DNA from: Linanthus parryae
Lineage: Eukaryota > Streptophyta > Magnoliopsida > Ericales > Polemoniaceae
Direction of reading: 5' to 3'
DNA: 64,000 nucleotides
NCBI GenBank assembly: GCA_023055425.1
Contig: JALGPY010000001.1
Span: 69,292,691-69,356,690 of the forward strand
Position numbers and translations under genes: made by a program. The number at the start of each line of letters is the position of its first letter. Position 1 is the stretch's first letter. Shown in pieces: positions 22,458 to 33,300 of the stretch. Below the pieces are notes generated by a model. The model saw nothing but the letters and a program-made list of their open reading frames with translations. It was not told where the DNA came from and did no database searches.

Positions 22458-22469
22458 ATAATAATAATA
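22363..22469. repeat. AAT/ATT triplet-repeat palindrome
   Basis: About 17 AAT units are followed by about 14 ATT units and then about 5 AAT units. The AAT and ATT halves are complementary, so the tract can fold into a long hairpin. The poly-Ile and poly-Tyr/Asn open frames across it are artefacts. Confidence 0.95.
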
Positions 22470-22483
22470 GAAGACGAACAAAA

Positions 22484-22745
22484 TACTACCTTTGTTTCTT
22501 TAAAAACGGCATACTTAACTTTTTTCACTACTGACTGAGTCACTTTGACCTGGTGATTTGATTAGCAAGATGATACAAAAAAATTGTCATCTTTGCATGG
22601 TTTTGAGAGTAAAGTTCACTCTACAACACCATGAAAAATTGCCAAAAAAATGTATCGTTTTGCTATCTATACCACCGAGTCAAAGTGACGCAACTATGGA
22701 TAAAAAAAATCAAACCATTACATTCTAGAAGAAACGGAGATACTA
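22484..22745. mobile_element. Stowaway-like MITE
   Basis: Imperfect terminal inverted repeats TACTACCTTTGTTTCTT and (reverse) TAGTATCTCCGTTTCTT sit about 260 bp apart with TA at both edges. Inner repeats GTCACTTTGAC and GTCAAAGTGAC also pair. This matches the Stowaway/Tc1-mariner MITE pattern. Confidence 0.7.
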
Positions 22746-22974
22746 GTTGTTTAAAAAATTACAACAAGCAAACAATTGTGGGAAAACTAATTAGGACACG
22801 ACTAACAAAGTGGGCAGCATAAAAGGATCGAGGACAAAACTAGTCGACAAAATAATTAAACAAGACGAGCATTGTAGTCGTAACACATAACGAAAAGTGA
22901 TAGTTGCCATATATTAAAGACGACCATAAAACTCATAGTATTAGTACAAAAAGGAGAGGAGTGGATTTTTGTCC

Positions 22975-23815
22975 TCACTTAAATTAACGACTGACTTATT
23001 CCGACTAAGCCAAGACGAGCAAGAACTGTTGTCATTCCATTTGGACTATTATGAACTTTCCAGAGAAAATTTGATTGACATAACAAAGCGAAATTGTTGT
23101 AGTGAACTATCGCATTATGTAGACTTTTAGAGACAGCAAAGAATTTGTGAAACATAAGTTCTGAAAAAAAACAATTGAGAAACTCCATCTCCATTGAAGG
23201 AGGCACGCATTGAAAGAAAAAATACTGATTTTCTTTAGGGATTTTAACCCCCTCATGGCAATTGCTCCTCACTGCTTTTTAATCCATTCAAAGAACCATT
23301 GAGGCTGCTCCTCCAATGCATTATCCATTACCGGCTTCATTGCTTCTTCAATGGTGCGATTATCTTTTTAATCTCCTTCAGCTTCATATTAAATTCCCCC
23401 CCCCCAACAAGATCACGAAGGCTGGCATAACCAAATTCTGTTGATATTGAGTACCACCCAAGCACTGTTACAGGATATCTGTCATCTTTTCTCTTTGTGT
23501 TTCTTCTAAAGCTTGTCATTCACCTTTCTTATCACATCCCTTGTGACTTTTGCTTGATCCATCCTTCTCCCTTTTGCTGCGATGGTGCTCCATGCGAGGG
23601 AATTTTGCTGACTATGCTGCGATGGTGCTCCTACAGAGTCCGCGCAAAAGGTGCAACGCTCTTGGGCTGTCATGAAAACTCCCTTCTTCCTTATCTTCAG
23701 AACACCTTCCTCGCAGCATAGTCAGCAATGTACATGAGTTTCAAGCTTCAACTTCAATCCTGCCATCACTTCCAACAGAGAAGGAAAAGTAACTTGGACA
23801 AGGCTTGAGATGATG
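22975..23815 (-). pseudogene. Unidentified gene fragment, inverted-cluster copy A
   Basis: The minus strand from 23,815 to 23,337 matches the plus strand 24,010-24,602 (for example TTACTTTTCCTTCTCTG; GATGGACCAAG / GATGGATCAAG; GTGATAAGAAA). A readable piece is RYPVTVLGWYSISTEFGYAS near 23,380-23,480. Downstream (to 22,975) is a further 97-codon open stretch. Stops and frame changes are common, and a short duplication of GCTGCGATGGTGCTCC is present. I do not recognise the protein family. Confidence 0.5.
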
Positions 23816-24009
23816 ATGTATAGGCTTGTGGTCATACCGAGTGACAATTTAAAGAAAATATTTTTCGTAAAAAGAGACATTTAGTTTTAAAATAATAATG
23901 TTTTCCCCATTATAAATTGGGGAATACAATTGATTTTATTAAATGATGAGTCTCTTTTTATGAATAACAATTGCTATAAACTGGCACTAGTTGTAACGAC
24001 AAGCCAATA

Positions 24010-24602
24010 CGTCTCTAGCTGTGTCATGGTTACTTTTCCTTCTCTGCTGGAAGACATGATTAGATCGAAGTTGAAATTGAAGTACATTCCTGACAATGGT
24101 GCGAGGAAAGTGAGCTTCAAGAAAGGATGAATGGAATTGTCAAGAAGGCCTAAGAGCCAAGCACCATGTATGATGTCCAATTAGGGGTGAATATTAGCAG
24201 CCCCTATGAGTCTCAGCCAAATCTTTGGGCTAACACTTTGGGGGTCTAAAAGGTACTTGCTGAATTGAGGATGATGGACCAAGAAAGCTTCCTTCGGGAC
24301 ATGATAAGAAAAGTGTATGTGACGCTTTGGATGCATGAAAAAGAGAACAGAGAGACGGAGATGACATCAAATCATGTACTAGTTCTTAGGTGATACTTAA
24401 TGCCCACATAATTTTTTCATGACGGGCCTGCATGATCTTGGGGGACAAATTATATGAAGCTGCAGGACATCAACGAGCAAATTGCATCATTGAAAATGTC
24501 TCAGCTTTCATTGCCTTCTCAATCTGCCCAACTCCACCCGACAATGTGGTTAGTACTAGTAGTACTCTTAATGAATAGTACTAAATCTTTTTCGAGGGTT
24601 TA
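24010..24602 (+). pseudogene. Unidentified gene fragment, inverted-cluster copy B
   Basis: Plus-strand counterpart of copy A. Its 3' half (about 24,365-24,602) is also the left arm of an inverted repeat with 24,632-24,868. Stops and indels make it non-coding as a whole. It could be transcribed into a self-complementary RNA. Confidence 0.5.
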
Positions 24603-24868
24603 AATCTTGGGGGACAATTTAAAAGATTTCATACCCTTGAAAAAGATTTAGTACTCTTCTTTAAGAGTACTACTAGTACTAACAACCGCGTCTAGTGGAA
24701 CTGGTGCAGATTGAGTAGGCAACGAAAGTTGAAACCTTTTCAGTGACGCAATTTGCTCCTTAATATCCTTCAGCATCACATAAATTCTCCCCAGGATCAT
24801 GAAGGCCTGTCACGAACAAAGTTTGCGGACATTGAGTACCACCTAAGCACTGGTACATGATTTTTTGT
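24365..24868. repeat. Large inverted repeat, about 240-bp arms
   Basis: Left arm about 24,365-24,602 and right arm about 24,632-24,868, with about 30 bp between. The inner 51 bp of the arms (starting GTTAGTACTAGTAGTACTC) match almost perfectly; the outer part is about 75-80% identical by eye. The right arm is a third copy of the unidentified gene fragment, on the minus strand. Confidence 0.8.
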
Positions 24869-25245
24869 CATCTTTCGCTAGCAAACCACGTATAAATCTC
24901 GTGTTCTTTCTTTTTTATTCGTATATCGTTCGTGAGGTGGTTCGTCATAACAAACTAGTATCAGAGCTCTGAAACAAGAGTTTTGTTAATTCAAACTAGT
25001 ATCAGAGCCAAGCTTGGCAGTGTTTTAAGATCAAGATCAAGGCGGAGAAAAGCTAGGATTTTTGAATCCGTGAAACTCAAACGAGTTTTCACAATCTAGG
25101 TGGAGCATTCTGCTAAGGGCAGCAGCGCCGACCGCTATAGGGGCAGCGGCGGTGGCTAGGATTCTAGTTCGCGGTTTGGGCTTTCTTCTAGTCCGTTAAG
25201 TCCTGCTTTGGGAGCAAGCTAGGGTTTCAAGATCCACCGATAACG

Positions 25246-25842
25246 ATGTCGGAATCGATGTTAAAGATTTACAGGTTCACAGGAGGGAACAACTTTGGCC
25301 TGTGGAAGATTAAGATGTGCGCCTTATTAAAGTCGCAAGGCATCTGGACGCCTTTGGCTATGGACAAAGGAGGCATTGATGTTTCATCACCGGGGTATAG
25401 GATGATAGAGGATAAGGCACACTCGACGATCATTTTGTGCTCATCGGATGACATTACCACGAAGGTCGCAGATCAGACAACGGCGACGACTTTATGGCTC
25501 AAGTTGGAGAGACTCTACATGACGAACTGACTCACCATCAAGTTGATGCTTAAGAAACGGTTGTTCACCCTGCAGATGCTCGAAGGTACGGCTCTCAAGG
25601 ATCACCTTGATCAATTGAATACAATTATATTAGATTTGTGTAGCAATGAAGAGAAGGTGAATGATGAGGTTGACGCACTCTTGTTGTTTATCTCGTTACC
25701 TCTATCATATGATAACTTCGTGCAGTTTGTTATTGTGAATAAGGATAACATAACCCTAGAGGAGGTCAATCGGTGCTCCATGCTAGGAAATTTTGCTATA
25801 AGGGTGCAAGTACAGGTACAGAGGACCATGCTTCTGGATTGA
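25246..25842 (+). pseudogene. Copia gag (UBN2-like)
   Basis: The ATG at 25,246 is placed about 290 bp after the primer site. The reading gives MSESMLKIYRFTGGNNFGLW, then WLKLERLYMTN, a TGA at 25,528, and a continuing frame with LMLKKRLFTLQMLEGT, LKDHLDQLNT and LLLFISLPLSYDNF. This is the UBN2-type gag fold. A frameshift near 25,800 separates it from the zinc knuckle. Homologous to the minus-strand gags at 8,458 and 21,344, but clearly diverged. Confidence 0.8.
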
Positions 25843-26029
25843 TGGCGACGAGGGAAGCAAGAAGGGTAAGAAGAACAAGAAAAAGCACAAGGATGTATGT
25901 TCCTTTTGTAAGGAATAGGCGCACTATAAGAGGGATTGCCTGAAACGGGGTCAATAGGGGAAGAATGGATCCGCAGCTGTAGTCGAACTGGGTAATTCGT
26001 CCGAGGAAGATGACGTTTTATTGGTGGAT

Positions 26030-27703
26030 GTGGTCACACAATCTCAAGAAGCGTGGGTCCTTGATTCTGAAGCTTCCTATCACGTTTGTTCTACCATGGA
26101 GCTATTTTGTACGTACAATCAAACAAATAGAGGGTCTGTCTATATGGAAAACGGAGACGTCTGTAAAGTGATTGGGAGCCGCTCAGTTAGATTGTAGACG
26201 TATGGAGGGAAGTTATGCACGTTGGAGCAAGTCCGGCATGAACCACTTATTCAGAAGAATATAATCTCCTTGAGTCTACTCGACAGCAAGGGATACCGTT
26301 TCAAAGGTAAATTTCGATATCTACAAGTCTACAAGGGTTCTAAGGTTATTCTCAAGGGATTCAAGAGTGGGAGTTTTTGCATGTTGCAAGGTTCGACGAT
26401 CACAGCTTCTTCCAGATTTGTCTTATTCGAGATTAAGGAAGCTGATCAAACCAAGCTATCGCATATGAGGCTCAGTCATATGAGTGAACATGGAATGAAG
26501 CAACTTCACAAGAAATGCTATCTCACCAGGAACATGACCAAGAGCCTAGGGTTTTGTGAACACTGAGTGTACGGGAAGCTACATCATAGCAAATTCCATA
26601 AGGGGGTTCATAGAACTGAAGGTACTCTTTGCTACATCAATTGGATTGCTGGGGTCCCATCTCGATTTGAGGCGATTGGCGGGTACATGTATTATTTCAG
26701 AATCATAGAAGACTACTCATGGATAACTTGGATATTCGTGATGAAGTACAAGATTCAAGCCTGGAAGGAGTGGAAGACCTTAGTATAGAATCATGTGGGA
26801 AAGAAAGTGAAGAGGCTACGCACGGACAACGGCTTGGAGTTTTGTTCATCAGAATTTGAAGAATCCTATAAGGATTAAGGAATTCTCTCCATAAAACTGT
26901 TCGACATACACCACGGCAGAATGGTGTAGCCGAAATAATGAATTATACGCTTTTAACGAAATTCAGGTGTATGCTTTTGAATGCATGTCTTACTAGAGGT
27001 TTGGGGAGAGGAAGTATACATGACATGTTATCTCATAAGTCAGAGCCGACACACAGTTATCGAATGCAAGATTCTTATTTAATTTTGGTCCAGAAAAGGA
27101 GCAGATTACTCAGATCTGGGGTCATTTGGTTTCATTTCCTATTATCATGTGGATGATGGAAAGCTATAACAAAGGTAGAAGAAGGGGGTGTTCAAGGGCT
27201 TTGGGACATGTTTGAGTGGATACAAGATTTGGACATACAAGAAAATTATACTCAACAGGAGTGTACTTTTTATGAGAGTGCAGTGATCAAGTCAAGTTCC
27301 ATGGAATAGAAGTTGGAGGTGCAGAGAAGAAAGTGGAGGCAAGTTCGGGTCCTAATGATCATAAGGAGCCCGAATTACCTACACCGCCTCCTGAAACCGA
27401 ATCGGAAGAAGCAGGAGAGTATGACGGGGATGCATCGCTACCATAGGAACCGATTCATCAGAGTATTGCTGAAGGAAGACCGAGGAGAGTCATGAAGTCT
27501 CCGAAAAGATACATAGATGATGGTATGGTGGGATATTCATTACAGGTGGCCGAAGAGGTGGAGGATGAGCTGTCCTCCTACAGGGTTACGATTCCTACTT
27601 CTGAGACAGCACAATGGATTGTCGCGATGGGAGAAGAGATGGAGTCTCTTAGAAAAAACTCCACTTGGGAGATTGTAAAATTTCCAACACGAAGGAAGAT
27701 AGT
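26030..27703 (+). pseudogene. Copia pol remnants (protease, integrase, start of RT)
   Basis: The protease motif has Glu in place of the expected Gly (DSEAS near 26,063). Pre-integrase HMRLSHMSEHGM lies near 26,460. Integrase has RLRTDNGLEF near 26,815 but lost its first catalytic Asp region (INWIAGVPS near 26,636). The start of RT, ETAQWIVAMGEEMESLRKNS, lies near 27,600. Many stops. The remainder is hidden by the gap. Confidence 0.75.
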
Positions 27704-27803
27704 NNNNNNNNNNNNNNNNNNNNNNNNNNNNNNNNNNNNNNNNNNNNNNNNNNNNNNNNNNNNNNNNNNNNNNNNNNNNNNNNNNNNNNNNNNNNNNNNN
27801 NNN
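27704..27803. other. Assembly gap (100 N)
   Basis: Exactly 100 N, the usual placeholder for a gap of unknown size. It lies inside the Copia RT, and the sequence after it does not continue the element. Confidence 0.99.
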
Positions 27804-28719
27804 AACATGTTTTAGAAGTAAAGAGGATTATTACACTACGTACTCCCGCCTTTACTTTGTTCTTAGCTTTTGAACATAGGCAAGGTAGAGTCTGTTGCAT
27901 TGATTTTGTAAGGGCATTGAGCCCTCTTTTACCACACACAAGGAAAATAAACTTGAACCATATCATTATCCAGTCTTAATTATCAACCAAAACATTCCAC
28001 ACACAACCTGCCAATTTCCCATTCTACAGAAGGTTACCTTCGCTTTAGCACCATTTCACATCTTTATACTGCTAGCATGTTTGGTTTTAGCACCACCATT
28101 CACATTCGATCAAACCAATTACCAAGAGTGGATCAATCTCCGATCACGACCCCATAAACCAATGAGCACAGATTAAAGTAAACTATTTTAGAACAGTGCA
28201 CTTCATCAAGATTGGATCAATCTCTGATCCCTCAAAGTTGAATAACTGGTGCATCAATAATAAGTTCACTTTCTTTGGTTGTCTCTGTTTCATGTTAAGA
28301 GAAACCAAAGTACTACATACCAATATCATGAATAGTTTCAAATATTCATCTAAGAAAGTTACAGCTCAACTCATTCCACATTACTGAACTGGGTCAGTGG
28401 GATTGGTATTACAAAACAAAGATGAACCCAGCAAACGGGTTACAACCCTCGCTTGAGAATTCAGACTAATTACTCTGCAGAAAGACTACAGAGCACTACT
28501 TCCTTGCGCAACATACACATCATATAGGTGGCTATACAGGCCTCCACATCCACATATTCCTTGTTGAATGGAAAAAAACTAGGACGGCATAGGTGCAGAC
28601 AGCTCTCTCCAATGTTTATATACAACGAGGCATAAGATTAACTAGCAGTGGCCTAAAAATGCGCTCTCACTTCAAGAAGTGCATTTATCTACCATTGTCC
28701 GAACCAAGATGTGTCTTGA
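27804..28719. other. 3' flank and probable 3' UTR of the kinase gene
   Basis: No coding potential or element ends recognised. The kinase 3' UTR is expected in roughly the last few hundred bases before the stop codon at 28,720. Confidence 0.4.
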
Positions 28720-30272
28720 TCACCATGTTCTTACTATCCCAGGTGTCCAATTTTTCCAGTCTAATTTCCCGATTGACTTGTTCCGCAAGCTGATTATATC
28801 TTTCAGGTCAAAGACTCTCTTCCTGTTATTATTACTATTATTATTATCCTGCTGTTTGTGCGGTTCAGCTTCCTCTTCGGGTAGTTCCTCATCTTCTTCT
28901 TCTTCAGCATTTTCAATTTCATTAGCCGATTCAGGAGTATCATCGTTTTGAACTGCCGTCTCAGTTATGATGCTCCCTAACACCTCAACCACCTCACTCA
29001 TTTTGGGGCGGGATTTGGGTTGTTTCAGGAGGCACTTGTTTGCTAGATATGCAAGTTTCTGAGCTGATTTAACACACACTTGACCTTCTAACCGGGGATC
29101 TACTATAAGATGGAATCTCTTTGAATCTGACTGGTAAGGTCTTACCCATTCCAAGAGCTTCTGCTCACTGCGAGGCAAATTCCGTTCTAGTGCTCGCCTC
29201 CCCGTGATTAGCTCATAGAGAACTACACCGAAACTCCAAACATCACTTTTAGCAGTCAACCTTCCAGTTTGAACATACTCTGGGGCTGCATAACCTACCG
29301 TACCAACAACCTAATAAAAAGAAGAAGAAAAAGAGATGAGGTAATCAGTTATGATATTCAGAGAAAACAGAACTTTCGAGTGGAGTTTGCTGGAAACATA
29401 ATTAGAGATCATCAGAGTCCTAGTCATTCCAAAAGCTTACAAGAAGGGACTACACTTCGGAATCTCGAATAGCCAGAAGGTGCAGACTTACGGAGGTTGA
29501 AATATAACTTAGTCCAGCAGCTGGACCCTGCCTGGCAAGTCCGAAATCTGAAAGCTTTGCACTGAAGTCTTCATCCAGAAGAATGTTCGAAGTCTTAAAA
29601 TCACGAAATATCAACTACAGCAGAAACAAAGTAGATTTACATCATGGTATGCATGTTGCAGTTTCTAGTCAAGCATTACTAAAACTAGTGGCTAATCGTC
29701 CACAAGAGATTGAAAAGAAACTCTGAACGTCTATATCCTATAGGGGACAATATGTGCCTTGAGCTACGAAGGTTTGCCTTTTCTTCTCAGCAAAAAGAAA
29801 TTCTTGGAATTGCATGTTTCACAAGAAGTTAGGGAAGTTACACTAATTTTGCCTTTGCTTCCAGGGAAAAAAAATTCTTAGGGGCAAGACAAATAAATAT
29901 TGACAGAAAAGAGGATCGACGCTTCACTTTGTGATGTTTATCACGGCAAGGAAAACAAGTCTGGTCATATATCTCATCACTAAGGCATTATTTTGGTTGG
30001 GGATAAGAATTGGCTGGGGGATATGAGGTGGGATTTCATTGATGGAGGATGAGGTAGGACATGAAATTATGGGTTCCCACATTAGGTAAGGACTGGATAT
30101 GAGCCGGTATATGATACATATTTATAAATATAATATGTACGAAATAATACATGTATATTAGGGTAGTCTTTTTCTTAATTGTATAAGAACGATGAAGTCA
30201 CTTTAACACCCACCCATATCGCACAAGCTCTTATCCTTGCTTATACTACAAGATTTTTGGCAAAACTTAATG

Positions 30273-30307
<35 letters not shown>

Positions 30308-33300
30308 GGTTTATACCTGTCTCTTATCCCCAACCCAAGAGCGTGATTTCAAGAGAGGGTATAAAAACTCCTTATCCCCTCTTTATATACCTTACCCAAA
30401 AAAGGCCTAAAGAGTAAGCAACACTCAGTGCAACTGAGAAGTAGAAAAATGTTTACTCTATCGTTTTAGTACTACATGAAGTGCAGCTTTTTTCTTTTTT
30501 TCAATTACAACTACATACACTATACTAGATAACTTACTGAAATGAAATAAAGTTACAGTGAGATAGAGGAAAGTCGGGGTCCATTGTCTATTATAATATA
30601 TATGACCTATGTACTAGAAAGGATTAACGGGCTTCAATCAAAATTTGACCATTGCAAGGGCTCTCCTAAAATATCTTAGTTAAGGTAACTTCCAGAATTA
30701 ATGATCAAAATAAATGCGCAACAACTCATGCAAGGCTCCATTAAGAAATTGAAAGGATTTCTAGAACATCTCAATTTATTTTAACGTAAAATCATCTTAT
30801 TTCCAATATCAACCCACTGAAGAAAGAAAGAAACCATGAGGTGGTCCATGTTGATCTTTTCATGCAGCAGCCAGAAATAGGACCGTTTGGCCTAAAGGGT
30901 AGTAATTTAGTAGTTAAGGTCCTCGTTAAAAGTTTAGTAGTCCAGGGTATTTTCAGAAAAGACACTTTCACCCCCATCAGGTTTGATGCAAAGACACTTT
31001 CACCCCTTCCAGTTTGGAAAATGACACTTTCACCCTTCAGTGTGCTACATTTCAGGACACTTACACTCTATTTGTGAGGTCGTTAGTCTGTGGGTGGGGT
31101 CCGTCATTAATAGTAGTTTTTGGACAAACTTGCCCTTTAGAGTACGGAATGCCAGTCAAGGGGTGTAAGTGTCCTGAAGTTTGGCACATTGACGGGGTGA
31201 AAGTGTCTCTGTGTCAAACCTGACGGGCAAAAGTGTATTTTACCCTTTTAACACTTCAGCAAGTACGTTTTAGGGAAACCTATTCGTGATTTACTAAATT
31301 TGAAATTGCGCTTATTAGTGAAAATAGAAATCACCTGAAAGTCCATTTCTTCGTGAAGATAAGCTAAACCACGTGCCGCATCCTGAGCGATCTTCAATCT
31401 TTCCATCCATGGGAGTGGAGATGCAACTCGAACAAGTAGATGATCTTCCAAACTTTTGTTGTGCATCAGCTCATATACCAAAAGCCTCTGAATTCCCCTT
31501 TCATCATCTTCTGCACAATATCCTACTAACTTGACAAGATTTGGGTGTTTGACAATACCCAAGAAGTTTACTTCATTAATCCACTCCTTGTGCCCCTGAG
31601 TGCTAGAAAAAGAATATTAGAATCACAACCTTGAAAACGCATTCTCTCATGGGGAACATACTCATAAAGTTTAATCTATCTGATGATAGCCAGCCACTGA
31701 CAACAGATACCAGAGTAGTAGCTATTAAAGAGTTAGGCTTCAAGAGAGGGCTAAAAACCACTTTCACCTTATGTAGCACCGAAATGGTTACAGGGCCGGG
31801 ATGAGATGACACGGGGACGCCGGAACGGCCCTTTTCGAAAATTGGGGAGATTAAACGCCAGGGGAGCGCAAGTTATATGTATTTATTTAATACATTCATG
31901 TATATTATATATTCATACACATGAATTTATCTATTCTAAATGATACCTAAATACATGCTAAAATTATAAGATGAAACGGAAAGACAATAGTAATTAAGAT
32001 CAATACAACAAGAAGAAGAGAGACAGCAAGAAGATATCAGAACATAGGCCATAAGAACACATATACTTAATAAAGATGTGGCGGTACTTGAGAATTGCTG
32101 AGGTCGTCTCCGAGTCTCGAAAGTCATTAAACTGTTTTCTCTCCATTATTATATAGGTGGCTATGGTTTAGATTGGGTCACGGATCTGATAATTAGTAAT
32201 ACGCATCATATTTTATTTACGAGTAACACCTCTTATATTTTTTAATATATAATAAGAGACCACCCGAGTTTTATTTTTTAACCCAAAAACATTCCTCAAA
32301 TGTTTTAAAAAGGGGAACACGTCCCCAGGAAGTTCCTCACATGCTCCGGACTCAATATTTTAACGAGAACACCATGTGGCGTTTTGAAGGCATTCCCGAG
32401 TTCAAGACATCTCGTGAGGGGGACGTCACTGTACAGGGAGTACCCGTGTATCACTTCCACCCCTTCCAGTTTGGAACAGGACACTTCCCCCCTTCGTTGT
32501 GCCAAACTTTAGGACACTTTACACCCCCTGATTGTGACGCAGTTAGTATGGGGGCGGGGCCGTCCCTGACAGTAGGTTTTGGGGCAAGTTTGCCCTGTAA
32601 GAGTATGTAATGACCAGTGAAGCCCCACTGGATGTAAAAAGTATAGCTCAACAAAACTATCATTAATTTTAGGACAGCAGTACCACTTGTTGTGACATTA
32701 ACAGGGTTCGATGGTTTTTGCGTCCTAAACGTAAAGAATTTACTCAATCTGTCCGCAAAGATATTCCATTTTTCCCTTTTTAAATGTCATAAATTGTTAG
32801 TCAACTTACCTCTTAAATTTCAAAATATAGTGAAGTTCCAACACTACGAATAAATATTTATTGTACCTAGTCCTGGAGAAAGAAAAAACAAGGATAATTG
32901 TAGAAACAATATGTCAAAACTTGTAGTGGGATGCATTATTTGTGTGTCTCCAACAATAAAATTGTAGTTCCAAAGATGGACTATCTTTGCGGGGCGGAGG
33001 GAGTACAACCGTTGGGACTTCAAGGCTGTGGTGGTCATTTCGTACTCGAAGAGTGCATATTTGCCCCCCAAAAACTACAGTCAGTGACGTACCCCCACCC
33101 CAGACAAAGAGCATCACAATTAGTGGGAGTAAGTCTCCTGAAGTTTGGCACAGTGAAGGGGTGAAAATGTCCTTTTCAAAACTAGAATGGGTGAAAGTGT
33201 CTTTGTATGAAACCTGAGGGGATGAAAATGTCTTTTACCTCTTGTAATGAGATACATACATAGGACAGCTAACACAGTTACTCATTAGTCATTACCTAGC

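Larger units (their letters stand above)
24880..27703 (+). mobile_element. Tork-like Copia element, 5' part, decayed
   Basis: An LTR end (TCATAACA at about 24,945-24,952) is followed by a primer-site relic AACTAGTATCAGAGC, which occurs twice (24,953 and 24,994). Then come gag (25,246), a zinc knuckle with a stop inside (CSFCKE then AHYKRDC, about 25,898), protease (VLDSEASYHVC, about 26,060), pre-integrase (26,222-26,566), integrase remnants (26,567-27,000) and the start of RT (about 27,600). The sequence then enters the N gap. Most of the 5' LTR is missing. Confidence 0.8.

Noticed and set aside
22238..22543. Open frames of poly-Ile / poly-Tyr / poly-Asn
   Set aside because: They are translations of the AAT/ATT microsatellite.
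30792..31223. Short frames over the intronic foldback element
   Set aside because: They follow the inverted arms of a MITE; no coding support.
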